This document shows positions 27,001 through 34,182 of a stretch of DNA of 35,027 nt, piece by piece. This DNA comes from Clostridia bacterium (lineage in GTDB: Bacteria > Bacillota_A > Clostridia > Christensenellales > Aristaeellaceae), in NCBI GenBank assembly GCA_017464225.1, contig JAFUDW010000078.1, forward strand, positions 1-35,027, in the 5' to 3' direction. The translations under genes were made by a program, and so were the position numbers. The notes under the pieces are model-generated. The model had not been told where the DNA came from. It made no database searches and saw nothing but the letters and a program-made list of their open reading frames with translations. How positions within the stretch are numbered: the first letter of the stretch is position 1; each line of letters begins with the position of its first letter.

Positions 27001-28101
27001 CTGCACATAGCGCTCGGAAAATGGTTGATCCTCACCGGCCTCCTGCCACGCGCTGAACGCCAGCATCTCGGGCGTTTGGTATTCAGGGCCCGCCGCCTGC
27101 GCATCGCCGTTCAGGGCGCGGTCGATCTTCTCTATCTGCAGCCGCAGCGCCTTTTTCTCCTCCTGGGTCATATCGGCGCTGTACCGCAGGTTTAGCTTGT
27201 CCCTTTCGCCGCGCAGCATATCGTACAATTCGTCGTCGGTCAGCGGCAGATCGCTCTGGTCGTACTCGTCCACGTAAGCGCGCATCTCGTCGTCCATGGC
27301 GTCGTACATCATCTGCCGCCGGCTTTCCCCGGGCGTCTGCGCCTGCCGCCGCCTCTGGAGCTCGTCGGTGAATATCTGCTGCTCCTCCGGCGTCCTGGCG
27401 CTTTGCAGCAGCTCCTCCAGCGCTTGTACGGTGGGCGCGCTCTCCGCTGCCCGGCGGGCAATCTCCTGCGTGCCGGACGTTACTTTGGTCTGTCCGGCGG
27501 CCAAAACCTGCCGGGCGTCCTCCGGATTGTTGAGGTACTTATCCAAGATCCGGGCATATGCTTCATAATCCTCAGTATTTTCGCCGATATCATAGGCAAG
27601 GTCGCTTTTATACTTATTCAGTGTGATTATTTTATTGAGCGCATAATCGTAAACGTTCATCAGCGGAGCGCGCTCAGTTCTTATTTTGTTTTGATCAAGG
27701 TCATTGCCCCCAGCGTACATCAGCAGAGCCGTCCCCTCCTTGGACAGCTCGTCGCGCTGCTTTTGTACATCAATCACGCTTTGCTTCGTGCTGGGCATTG
27801 CCTGGTCGATTGTATCTCCGGCCTTTTTTGTAAAATCGTCCACCCGTTTACCATAAGTGTTATAATCACTTTGATCTACAATATGGGGGATCCCCGTCAT
27901 CCCGAGAATATCCCGGATTGATTCCACGGGTTTTGTTTCCTTTCTGAGGATTCCCGCAATTCCCGGGGCTTCCGTTTCCGTATCGCCGGATATGCGAACA
28001 GGTGTAGCTAAATTAAGAGGCGCAGTTTGCTGCGCCAATTTCTTTTTTCTTTCATCATCGTTATATTTCAGAATATCCTGCACATTTTTAAAAGTTGCCA
28101 T
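24010..28101 (-). CDS. Giant phage polyvalent protein, N-terminal part, ended by amber codon
   Basis: 1,363 residues. Start ATG at 28101 after CGGAGGTGCGG. It opens with charged coiled helices. A hydrophobic, Ala/Gly-rich stretch follows at about 540-760 (SQAISGIVENIPNTIIALM, GGASAAAGMAGMQ, and GGITGGALAGASAP further on), a pattern found in injected phage proteins that may enter membranes. A small beta-rich segment with RGVTVKDGQVMVKM and VAYDDIEF lies near residues 1000-1040. Near the C-terminus is a tandem YDxGIDQAFVDxLK repeat. The ATT-rich 5' part (27.54-28.1 kb) has lower GC than the rest. The gene should be read together with the downstream part, as one frame of about 3,729 codons. It lies 15 bases after the preceding gene. 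Confidence 0.85.
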   Translation of the reverse strand: MATFKNVQDILKYNDDERKKKLAQQTAPLNLATPVRISGDTETEAPGIAGILRKETKPVESIRDILGMTGIPHIVDQSDYNTYGKRVDDFTKKAGDTIDQAMPSTKQSVIDVQKQRDELSKEGTALLMYAGGNDLDQNKIRTERAPLMNVYDYALNKIITLNKYKSDLAYDIGENTEDYEAYARILDKYLNNPEDARQVLAAGQTKVTSGTQEIARRAAESAPTVQALEELLQSARTPEEQQIFTDELQRRRQAQTPGESRRQMMYDAMDDEMRAYVDEYDQSDLPLTDDELYDMLRGERDKLNLRYSADMTQEEKKALRLQIEKIDRALNGDAQAAGPEYQTPEMLAFSAWQEAGEDQPFSERYVQDAQQDAQDWQAATKGEYAGEDPELRKFSEDYAALEEEWAKAYYYNAMGFDPETGVDYTPERQAELQQRADELQAQLEAMDAQAAERSGAANERANAGAEDYGEGSAERVVGSSVWKGFTGFADKFYQGIDFVLGRPVNAVGQLFDKDFENPYSKWARSYREGVYKPAETEANRAIMAMGGGKGWEIASQAISGIVENIPNTIIALMTGGASAAAGMAGMQSAAVEAMASQGASQAMQLAQSLLGDYNYWTSFMQEIGGDYQEAMDTLGEGANPITASIYAMVTGLINAGIEIGGEGTSGIQGIGQDTESGIMGQVIRAVTRRDMPLLESILDSATDEATEELKQGLVSGLAKKALLDHDLQWISTDGSDAVFNAQEIGESALVGGITGGALAGASAPVTGAIQDAQTRDIGEKVINNDFGKALAGIAEDVAGISNDTTKALREGKADLSKKSWKKTLGELYQDVMEKLDPQSYAALRRNIKDSIAGTLEEIGYRFNIAQDAETMTKAYTEGLGSLTQKQLERFKDTDFKKLFDDITGFGEFVEQYGQKALDKARDISTAMRSVAAMTEQSRAEITGENTDKAAEEAQALAQKAKVSPDAVMRVHGKEGEYTIRGVTVKDGQVMVKMKISADAETQTDAQTEAAPQSRDGVQEVAYDDIEFADQDTAERVAVAAALGEKEWASTLLNATVKTGKEFIAYAKDFAAAAKAAGLGFNEKVIKNLGLAENLEAMELRAAAWAGAKVKLAADTAKSYAAQVMQAQKDYIRDQIKEHVDKAKLDEGKLPEVVDALYKLATGQKIKPTQKQFVYDFGIDQAFVDSLKENVQPADEAKAREYLYDYGIDQAFVDTLKGRGQEDGADLDPVETAREYGKAGLSQEELINNLKAAGIEMTSEAYQAYTKGETERIQAENDRVAEIQRLNQGGETKQRQGVVRSVQQADIDQLAAHGVRVNPVKSTMSENQRAVITAMRQFATRNGLNFVLFESPVDENGRRQGANG
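24440..24600 (-). repeat. 84-bp tandem repeat in the polyvalent gene
   Basis: Two copies of a segment encoding YDxGIDQAFVDxLK lie 28 residues (84 bases) apart, near 24553-24590 and 24469-24506. The DNA copies share CCTGATCGATGCC. The motif precedes the amber codon by about 140 residues. Its function is unknown; it may be a small helical repeat. Confidence 0.6.
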
Positions 28102-28116
28102 CTATCCGCACCTCCG

Positions 28117-29277
28117 TTATTTATAAAGCCCATACAGCTCGTTCAGCGCATATACCTCAGCGGTGCTCAGCTTGCCCGAAACATATGCGTCTGTAATCTT
28201 CTGATCCAGATAATTTTTATACGATGTAGTTCCGGATGCGCCATTTTTCTGATTGGTATTTTTGCTATTGCTATCACTATGCCGCTGCCATTCTGATTGT
28301 GTATACAGATTGGCCGCAAACTTGCTTGCATTGTCAAATATCTCCTGTGCCGTCTGGGTCTGCTTCGGCTTCTGTTCCGTTTCCGCCGCGCCTCCTCCGC
28401 TGCTCTTGCCGCTCCCGCAGCTGCTGCTCTTTTTGCTGCTGGCCGCGGCCTGCTGCTTCTGCCACTCAAACTGCGCCTGCTGCAATGCCAGCTGTGCCTG
28501 CTGCAGCGCCATCTGCTGGGCAAACTGCTCGTTCTGCTGGTCGTATGTGCGCTTATCGCTGAACGCGCCGTAATCGTAGCTGCGCTCGTTATTGAAGCTG
28601 TTCTCGGCCAGCTGTCGCTCGGTCTGCCAGTCTTCATAGGTATCCCGGTACCTGCCGTACTCCTGGTTTTCGGCCTGGTTGAGCAGCTGGTAATTCTGGG
28701 CCAGCCGGTCGCCCTCGTCGGCGTACCGCTGGTATGCCTGCTCCTGCAGCGTGGGGATCATGTTATTCAGCCCCTCCATGTACTGGTTATAGGCCTGCTG
28801 CCCCACGCTCTGGGCGTAGCTGTTGCCGTAGCCGCCGGTCAGCGCCGCCGCCGCGCCCATGGTATCCTCCATGGCTCGGCGCCCGCCCTGGATGTACTGG
28901 TCGCGGTATATCTGATAAATCGGATCGCTCAGCGCGTCGTAATGGAACTCCTCCCGGTTGAGGATCTGATCCAGCATGCTTTGAAGCTGATCGCCATACT
29001 GGCTTTCATAATCTCCCGGACGGTTGTTGATCATGGATTGCAGATAATTATAGGCATCCAGCACCGATTGGCTGGGCGTGTAGCCATAGCTGGTATTGAT
29101 ACCCGCGTTGGGCTGTACCGCAGCCTTGGGCAGGCCGGCCGCAATGGTAGCCATGGTGGGCTGCTTTACGGTCTGGCTCTGCTGCAGGTTTTTAAGGGCC
29201 TGGTTGGCCACATTGGTATTGATATTTCTGGACTGTTCGTCTTCCCAATACAGCCCGTTTTTATTGATCACGGCCAT
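28117..29277 (-). CDS. Phage virion-type protein with Gln-rich coiled region
   Basis: A 386-residue protein, start ATG at 29277 after AAGGGGG. The middle has a well-conserved look: FHYDALSDPIYQIYRDQYIQ, GGRRAMEDTMGAAAALTGGYGNSYAQSVGQQ, EGLNNMIPTLQEQAYQRY. I recall similar sequences encoded next to giant polyvalent or tail genes in phages of gut Firmicutes. A Gln-rich coiled segment (QQMALQQAQLALQQAQFEW) follows at about 265-290, then a Ser/Gly/Lys linker, and a variable AT-richer C-terminus. It probably assembles in the virion, perhaps with the polyvalent protein, but no function is proven. The gene order with the polyvalent protein immediately downstream supports that. Confidence 0.8.
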   Translation of the reverse strand: MAVINKNGLYWEDEQSRNINTNVANQALKNLQQSQTVKQPTMATIAAGLPKAAVQPNAGINTSYGYTPSQSVLDAYNYLQSMINNRPGDYESQYGDQLQSMLDQILNREEFHYDALSDPIYQIYRDQYIQGGRRAMEDTMGAAAALTGGYGNSYAQSVGQQAYNQYMEGLNNMIPTLQEQAYQRYADEGDRLAQNYQLLNQAENQEYGRYRDTYEDWQTERQLAENSFNNERSYDYGAFSDKRTYDQQNEQFAQQMALQQAQLALQQAQFEWQKQQAAASSKKSSSCGSGKSSGGGAAETEQKPKQTQTAQEIFDNASKFAANLYTQSEWQRHSDSNSKNTNQKNGASGTTSYKNYLDQKITDAYVSGKLSTAEVYALNELYGLYK

Positions 29278-29307
29278 TCATCCGGCCCCCTTCGTTCTAT
29301 TTCTATG

Positions 29308-29335
29308 GGGGGACGCCCCTTGCGGAGCGTCCCCC
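29308..29335 (-). other. Strong intergenic hairpin between two virion genes
   Basis: GGGGGACGC (29335-29327) pairs with GCGTCCCCC (29316-29308) around ten bases, within the 70-base gap between the 147-residue and 386-residue genes. It is followed on the minus strand by CCATAG, with no T run. It may set message stability or dosage of the downstream giant genes. Confidence 0.6.
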
Positions 29336-29347
29336 GGTCGGTCTTCA

Positions 29348-29791
29348 TCAGGCGTTCTTCATGGCGCCGCTCAGGGCGTCCAGCATGCGCTGCATGTCCA
29401 TACGGGTCTGCATATCGGGAATGTTGTTGATCTTTTCCTGCCATTCCTGGCGCATATCCTGGCCGCCGTCATAGGCGCGCATAAAGCGGCCAGTGCGTAC
29501 GCTGCGGCGCTGGGCTCCGCTGCCGCCGCCCTCATAGGCGCGGCCCGGATTGCCCCGCATGCTGCCGCCTTCGGCGTAGCTGCGGCGGTATTCGTTCTCG
29601 CTCTCCCGCTCCTCCATGGCCGCGATCTCGCAGGCCTTCGCCATGCCGCTCAGCAGCATTTTCATGGTGCACAGCTCGGCGTCATGCTCCAGCAGATCGC
29701 CGTTGCAGTTCTGCTTCACGTGCTGGATCAGATCATGCAGATTTTCGCCCAGCAGCTCCTTGGCCTCGTAGATGTCGTTCAGGATCTCCAT
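29348..29791 (-). CDS. Phage protein of unknown function, helical with Gly/Arg-rich centre
   Basis: A 147-residue protein, start ATG at 29791 after GGAGGTGTAAGG. It has an N-terminal helical part (EILNDIYEAKELLGENLHDLIQ, about 2-60), a low-complexity Gly/Arg/Ser centre (about 70-105) and a C-terminal helical part with DMRQEWQEKINNIPDMQTRM. No known domain is recognised. It lies 14 bases after the Gly-rich virion gene and before the coiled Gln-rich gene, so it is part of the same late transcript. A structural or assembly role is likely but not shown. Confidence 0.75.
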   Translation of the reverse strand: MEILNDIYEAKELLGENLHDLIQHVKQNCNGDLLEHDAELCTMKMLLSGMAKACEIAAMEERESENEYRRSYAEGGSMRGNPGRAYEGGGSGAQRRSVRTGRFMRAYDGGQDMRQEWQEKINNIPDMQTRMDMQRMLDALSGAMKNA

Positions 29792-29805
29792 GCCTTACAC
29801 CTCCA

Positions 29806-30564
29806 TCAGGCCGCGGCGGCGGCAGTGGTGGTGCGCGCAGCGGCAGCAGTGGCCAGCTGGGTGAGCAGATATTGGGTCTGGGCGGTCAGGGCATTCTGCA
29901 CATAGTTTTCGATCTGCGCCTGGTTGCGCTCATCATGCAGGCGATTGTTTTCGGTGCGCAGGTTGGTAATGGTGCTCTGGCACAGATCGTCCTTGATGGA
30001 CTGGCCCATGCTCAGGATGGCGGCCCGGGTCTCGGCGGCCTCGCGCTGCACCATGTTCTGGGTCTGGCACACGGCCAGGCGGTTCTCACAGCAGCACTCG
30101 GCGCGTTCGGCCTGGGCCTGGTTAAAGCCCTGGTTCATGATCTGCTGCATCTGGAAATCGTTGTTCATCTCCGCCATCTGATTGGTAAACATCTGCTGGC
30201 TCAGGGCGTTCTGCGCCCCGGTCACGGCGGCCGTAACGCCGTTGAAGCCGTTACACAGCTGGGGTTGAAGGCCGCTGATGCCGTCGCGGATGCCGGTCAG
30301 CGCGATGGTGTTGGCCTGGTTGGCGAAGCCGTCCGCCACCTGGTTAGACTGGTTCAGCCAGGGATACAGGCCATTCATGCCGCCCATGCCGCCCATGCCC
30401 CAGCCGCCGCCGAAGCCGCCGAACATCATAAAAACAAAGGCCAGGGCTACCAGGCCGATCAGGCCCTCGCCGCCAAAGAGGCCGCCGCCGTTGCCGTAGC
30501 CGTAGCCATAACCGGCGGGCTGCACGGGCATATAGAAACCGTTGTTCTGATTGTTGTTGTACAT
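29806..30564 (-). CDS. Phage protein with Gly/Met-rich hydrophobic N-terminus and coiled, Cys-containing middle
   Basis: 252 residues, start ATG at 30564 after GGGAG. An Asn-rich start (MYNNNQNNGFYMPVQ) and Gly/Tyr run lead into a hydrophobic stretch LIGLVALAFVFMMFG at about 38-52 and a GGFGGGWGMGGMGGM segment. The middle (about 80-140) has repeated Gln/Asn helices, then AECCCENRLAVC (Cys cluster). The C-terminus is a coiled coil followed by an Ala/Thr-rich tail. I recall similar proteins in phages of gut Firmicutes, near lysis and fibre genes; the role is unknown. A membrane or pore-like function is possible from the hydrophobic part. Confidence 0.8.
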   Translation of the reverse strand: MYNNNQNNGFYMPVQPAGYGYGYGNGGGLFGGEGLIGLVALAFVFMMFGGFGGGWGMGGMGGMNGLYPWLNQSNQVADGFANQANTIALTGIRDGISGLQPQLCNGFNGVTAAVTGAQNALSQQMFTNQMAEMNNDFQMQQIMNQGFNQAQAERAECCCENRLAVCQTQNMVQREAAETRAAILSMGQSIKDDLCQSTITNLRTENNRLHDERNQAQIENYVQNALTAQTQYLLTQLATAAAARTTTAAAAA

Positions 30565-30588
30565 TCTTTTTCTCCCTTTCGTTTTTAT

Positions 30589-30620
30589 ATAAATCCGCCC
30601 TCTGCAGCGAGTGGATTTAT
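30589..30620 (-). other. Inverted repeat before the Gly-rich phage gene
   Basis: ATAAATCC (30589-30596) and GGATTTAT (30613-30620), an 8-bp perfect inverted repeat in the 60-base leader of the Gly-rich gene. On the minus strand it lies just before the ribosome site. It may be a processing site or a hairpin affecting translation. Confidence 0.45.
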
Positions 30621-30624
30621 TCAT

Positions 30625-30876
30625 TTACCTCTTGCCCAAAAGTCGCCGGGCAAACTGGAATGCCTGGTCGTACTGCTGCTGGCTGATTTGCCCGCTTTTC
30701 AGCAGGTGATCCATGGCGCCCTGCCCATTGCCGTTAAGCCCCTGCGGCACGTTCAGCCCCACCTGCTGCATCATGGATCCCGTGTTCTGGCCCAGCTGCC
30801 GGGCGATCTGCATGGGATCCTGCTGCTGCCGGGCTGCCGCCGGAGGCTGCCCGCCGCGAAGATTTTTCAGGCCCAT
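30625..30876 (-). CDS. Small Gln-rich phage protein
   Basis: An 83-residue protein, start ATG at 30876, which directly follows the TAA of the preceding gene (TAAATG). Its ribosome site AAGGGGAG is inside that gene. The sequence is Gln/Gly-rich with helices ending in SQQQYDQAFQFARRLLGKR. No domain is recognised. The tight packing supports a real gene in the late operon. Confidence 0.72.
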   Translation of the reverse strand: MGLKNLRGGQPPAAARQQQDPMQIARQLGQNTGSMMQQVGLNVPQGLNGNGQGAMDHLLKSGQISQQQYDQAFQFARRLLGKR

Positions 30877-31278
30877 TTATTTGATCTCCCCTTCATTGTT
30901 CATCCATACTGCTTGCCCGTTGCCGGTCATCTGGCGCACCAGCTCGGCCACTTCCTCCCGGGTCATGTACTGCGGCGCGGGCTCCGGCGCCTGCCGCAGG
31001 TAGATATCCAGGTCGTAGGTCCCATCCTGGTGCATGGTCTTGACGCCCATGGCGCTCTCATCCTGGGTGCTGAACATCTGCGTGATGCCAGGCCCCAACG
31101 GATAGTTTTTCATGGCGTCGATGCTGGGCACCTCAATGATATCCGCATGGATCATAGGCGGCGTCACCGGCTGCGGCTGCTGTACGGGCTGCTGTTGGGG
31201 CTGCATCATCTGCTGCATGGCCTGGTTTAAGGCCTGCTGCCAAGGGTTCACATATCCTCCGGGGAAAAAGTTCTGCAT
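30877..31278 (-). CDS. Phage protein with Gln-rich N-terminus and beta-type conserved core
   Basis: 133 residues, start ATG at 31278 after GGGAGG, overlapping the upstream stop region. It has an N-terminal Gln/Pro-rich tract (about 14-40). A core VPSIDAMKNYPLGPGITQMF ... MGVKTMHQDGTYDLDIY follows, resembling a recurring family in gut phages where a xxAxxYPVAPG motif is followed by a K-x-x-D-G strand. The C-terminus is helical. Function is unknown; probably a minor virion or chaperone protein. Confidence 0.75.
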   Translation of the reverse strand: MQNFFPGGYVNPWQQALNQAMQQMMQPQQQPVQQPQPVTPPMIHADIIEVPSIDAMKNYPLGPGITQMFSTQDESAMGVKTMHQDGTYDLDIYLRQAPEPAPQYMTREEVAELVRQMTGNGQAVWMNNEGEIK

Positions 31279-31281
31279 GGT

Positions 31282-31659
31282 TTAATCCTCCCTTGTCCAA
31301 TAGAATTGCGGTACTTCGTTTAAGCTGTTCCAGGCGTCGTACAGGTCGCCATCCTCCACCGTCGCCACGTGCTCGCCGAATGCCAGCACGTATACGCCCC
31401 GCGGATGATCCATGCAGAATTCCGCGGCGGTGTAGCAGTCCGGGCAGGTGTCCGGCACAACATAGCGCCGGAAGCCATTTCTTTTCAGCAGCGCGCCCCA
31501 CACGCTGTTGCTGCTGGGCATGGTCTTTTGCGCGTGGCTGATGGCGCACAGGCACAGATGCACCGTATCCCAATCCAGATCCAGGGCCTTGCACAGCGCC
31601 CGCACGGTGCAGTCTATCGTGCGCCTGCCCTCCGGGTTGGGATTGTAATCAATCCACAT
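31282..31659 (-). CDS. Papain-like cysteine peptidase-like phage protein
   Basis: 125 residues, start ATG at 31659, overlapping the holin gene by 11 bases. It begins YNPNPEGRRTIDCTVRALCKAL, with Cys17 in the DC-x-x-RA pattern. Later come GVYVLAFGEHVATVEDG with His97 and LYDAWNS with Asp108 or Asn111. Together these make a Cys-His-Asp/Asn triad of the papain fold, as seen in a widespread family of short phage proteins. It lies between holin and virion genes. Whether it is an active peptidase is untested. Confidence 0.78.
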   Translation of the reverse strand: MWIDYNPNPEGRRTIDCTVRALCKALDLDWDTVHLCLCAISHAQKTMPSSNSVWGALLKRNGFRRYVVPDTCPDCYTAAEFCMDHPRGVYVLAFGEHVATVEDGDLYDAWNSLNEVPQFYWTRED

Positions 31660-32101
31660 GGGGCTTGTCCTCTTTGGCCTCTCCCTTGTCGTGCATGATT
31701 TCCAGCGCTTTCAGCAGCACGCCCGGCACCTTGACGCCCATGGTAGCGGCGTTCTCTATGATGCTCATGCCCTCGCTGGCGATGAACCACAGGCATGTAG
31801 CCCCGGTCACCGCTGAAAAGCTGATCCCCGCGCCGATGGCCACCGCGTGATCCACCAGCGCCGCCACCAGCACCACCACCAGGATCAGGCTTTTTTTCAG
31901 CAGACCCATGGTGGCCGCGCTGGAGCTGATCTTGCCATTCTCGGTCTTGGTGCTCTTGCCCATGACCCCGCAGATGATCCCCGTGATATAATCCAGCGTC
32001 ATCACCGCAAGCAGGATCCAGATCAGCGGCGGAAGCCCGCTGAAAAAGCTCACCACCGCGCCCATGGCCGCCGCCAAGGCCTGCAGAATTTTGTCCTTCA
32101 T
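31649..32101 (-). CDS. Phage holin, TcdE/holin_4_1 type
   Basis: 150 residues with three likely membrane segments: GLPPLIWILLAVMTLDYITGI (about 22-42), KKSLILVVVLVAALVDHAV (about 70-88) and a weaker one around 95-113. The motif LDYITGIICGVMGK and KISSSAATMGLLKK match the pattern of the toxin-secretion/phage-lysis holin family. It would make pores in the inner membrane to release the endolysin encoded just before it (12 bases away). Start ATG at 32101. The C-terminus is charged. Confidence 0.88.
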   Translation of the reverse strand: MKDKILQALAAAMGAVVSFFSGLPPLIWILLAVMTLDYITGIICGVMGKSTKTENGKISSSAATMGLLKKSLILVVVLVAALVDHAVAIGAGISFSAVTGATCLWFIASEGMSIIENAATMGVKVPGVLLKALEIMHDKGEAKEDKPHVD

Positions 32102-32113
32102 CTCTCGTTCTCC

Positions 32114-32974
32114 TTATCCCGCCGGCGACAGCAGCGCCAGCGCGTTATCTATGGCCTCGCGGGCCGCGTACAGCGCCGCCCGCGCCTGGTCAAGCGTGTC
32201 CTCTTGTGTCTTGTTCTGTTCATCTGTGACTTCCGGCAGCGCGTCCACAAGGAATCGGCTCATCATGTAGCCAGATCGATCGCCATACTTGACGGCGCTC
32301 CAGCCGGTGTTCGTGGTGCCCATCACCTCCACCTGGCTGCCGATGGGCACCCGGCACACGTAATTGGCGCTCTGGCTGGCCCGCTGGCGCAGGAATACCG
32401 AATCGCCGCTGTTTGTGTACACATACTTGATATTGCTCATGCTTCCCTCCTTGTCCTCATATTCCACCGCTTTCAGGTATCCAACGCAGTCCCAACCGCT
32501 CAGGTTGCTCCGCACAACGCCCGTCTGTGTTGACTGCGCGTTGATCACGTGCTGGCCGTCCGCGTCCACAAGACCGATGTGATAGTAGTCCTTCATGTCC
32601 CCGTTATGCCGCTTGCCGCCCTTCTGGTATTCCGCCGGAAGGGCGTAATTCTTTTCGCCGGGCTCCCTCGCCTTGAACGTAGCCATCCCCGGCATGGCCT
32701 GGGATATTGGCAGCAATGCCGCCACATACTCCCGCGCAATGCGATTGCTGCCGTGGTATATGCTGAGATTATGGGCCTTGTACGCCCGCACAAACGCCCC
32801 GGAGCAGTCCTCTACGTGGTGGCCGATCCATTGAGCGCCGTACTTTTGCGCCTGCGCGTCTGTAGCCTTCCGCTGCTTTTCAGCCGTCCATACCTCGCCC
32901 GCCGTGCCCGGAATATACCCGTCCTGAGCGGCCAGGTAGCCCTGGAAGACCGTGACGATCTCTTTACATGTCAT
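32114..32974 (-). CDS. NlpC/P60-type endolysin with SH3 domain
   Basis: 286 residues, start ATG at 32974 after GGGAGG. The N-terminal catalytic domain has VEDCSGAFVRAY with Cys57, YYHIGLVDADG with His132 and QHVINAQ with His142, a standard Cys-His-His triad. A bacterial SH3 domain (about 185-245, VYTNSGDSVFLRQRAS ... VGSQVEVMG-like ... SGYMMSRFL) binds the cell wall. A short helical tail of unknown use follows. It cuts peptidoglycan peptides at cell lysis, working with the holin that follows. It is not exported by a signal peptide, as is usual for endolysins. Confidence 0.92.
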   Translation of the reverse strand: MTCKEIVTVFQGYLAAQDGYIPGTAGEVWTAEKQRKATDAQAQKYGAQWIGHHVEDCSGAFVRAYKAHNLSIYHGSNRIAREYVAALLPISQAMPGMATFKAREPGEKNYALPAEYQKGGKRHNGDMKDYYHIGLVDADGQHVINAQSTQTGVVRSNLSGWDCVGYLKAVEYEDKEGSMSNIKYVYTNSGDSVFLRQRASQSANYVCRVPIGSQVEVMGTTNTGWSAVKYGDRSGYMMSRFLVDALPEVTDEQNKTQEDTLDQARAALYAAREAIDNALALLSPAG

Positions 32975-33033
32975 GGCTCATGCCTCCCAAATGCACCCAT
33001 GCCGGGTCTCCTTTCAACGCGTTAAAGTGACCT

Positions 33034-34182
33034 TTAAGTTAATGACCAACTATTAGCAAATACTGCTTGTGCATCCGTGTCTCTTGTAAAATAGAAGTGA
33101 AATTTGCTAATTTCCATGTGGTTATTACTTCGTAAGACATACATAGTGTAATCACTTCTATCTAAAACAAATGACGGGTAATTTAAAGGTAGTTGGCAAT
33201 CAGCAACAACTAAACTATTCTGTGCAAAATCTCTGTCAATACGAATCATCTGCATCTTGTTTCTATCTTGAGGATTTGTAACAAGATATAGCACATTGTC
33301 ATCGATTATAAATGTTGGCCTTGATGAACAATTTGAATAATAGCAAAGATTAATTAACTTTTTTCCGTCATTGATCTGGCCATATATTCCATAACCAGCA
33401 TATCTCGGCCTAATAGCAAAACAAAGAGTATTATTAATATACGCAATTGGCATTTCATATACAGCAGCAACAGCTTCATCGTATTCATAATATATCTGCC
33501 AATTCACAAAATCTGTTGATTTGAAAATAATAGCTCCTCCAGAATTATTAAGCCTATACACCCAACCTATATAATATGCAAAGCCATCATCGCCAATGCT
33601 ACAATTAGCCTGAGCAGACAAATATTGAGTGCCACTAAAACTTTTATTATAATGTTGATTTATCCATGTATTATTTAAAACTTCGTCATCAACAAGAACT
33701 TGATTATAAGTCAAGGTTCCGGAGCCGACATCATATTTCGCCACCATTTGACAATATGTATTTGCCATGTTTGCTGTATATAAAATGTAAATTTTATCTT
33801 CAACAACGTAACCATTCGGAGAACCAGCACCGCCAGTTTGTTCGACTCCGGCGTATGTATTACCGCTTTGTGCGATAATTATATCTTCTTTGTTCGTCCC
33901 ATCGATCCCGCATTTTGTCAGAATAACCTTGGCTGTCTGATTTACAGCGGCATCGCCCTGAGTTCCTTCATATTTGCAATAAATCGCGTATAGAGTGCTA
34001 CCAATTTTTAAAAGAGTACCATCGTGCGCTTGCTCATCGCTTGTTACCAACTGCGTTATTTGATTTGAATTTACTTCATTTGCAAACTTGATACCATTAT
34101 ATAAACTTGTAAATCGAGAAAGCTCAGAATTTGAGCATTCCGCCATAACAGGAATACTAATGGCATCAATGTTCTCATTCAT
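33034..34182 (-). CDS. Phage tail-associated beta-propeller-like protein, AT-rich
   Basis: 382 residues, rich in Tyr, Asn, Ser and Ile, with repeated short strands. Patterns such as HDGTLLKIGSTLYAIY, IIFKSTDFVNWQIYYEYDE and DNVLYLVTNPQDRN match sialidase-like and glycosidase-like beta-propellers. It is likely to bind or cut sugars on the host surface. Catalytic residues are not evident. A hand count gives about 33 % GC (line 33181), far from the phage average. It starts in a 4-base ATGA overlap with the preceding fibre gene. It probably is a receptor-binding or depolymerase module acquired separately. Confidence 0.78.
   Translation of the reverse strand: MNENIDAISIPVMAECSNSELSRFTSLYNGIKFANEVNSNQITQLVTSDEQAHDGTLLKIGSTLYAIYCKYEGTQGDAAVNQTAKVILTKCGIDGTNKEDIIIAQSGNTYAGVEQTGGAGSPNGYVVEDKIYILYTANMANTYCQMVAKYDVGSGTLTYNQVLVDDEVLNNTWINQHYNKSFSGTQYLSAQANCSIGDDGFAYYIGWVYRLNNSGGAIIFKSTDFVNWQIYYEYDEAVAAVYEMPIAYINNTLCFAIRPRYAGYGIYGQINDGKKLINLCYYSNCSSRPTFIIDDNVLYLVTNPQDRNKMQMIRIDRDFAQNSLVVADCQLPLNYPSFVLDRSDYTMYVLRSNNHMEISKFHFYFTRDTDAQAVFANSWSLT

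Noticed and set aside
24589..27195. An 868-codon open frame opposite the polyvalent gene
   Set aside because: The true coding strand is clear from domain content and ribosome sites; the antisense product is low-complexity His/Leu/Gly-rich sequence.
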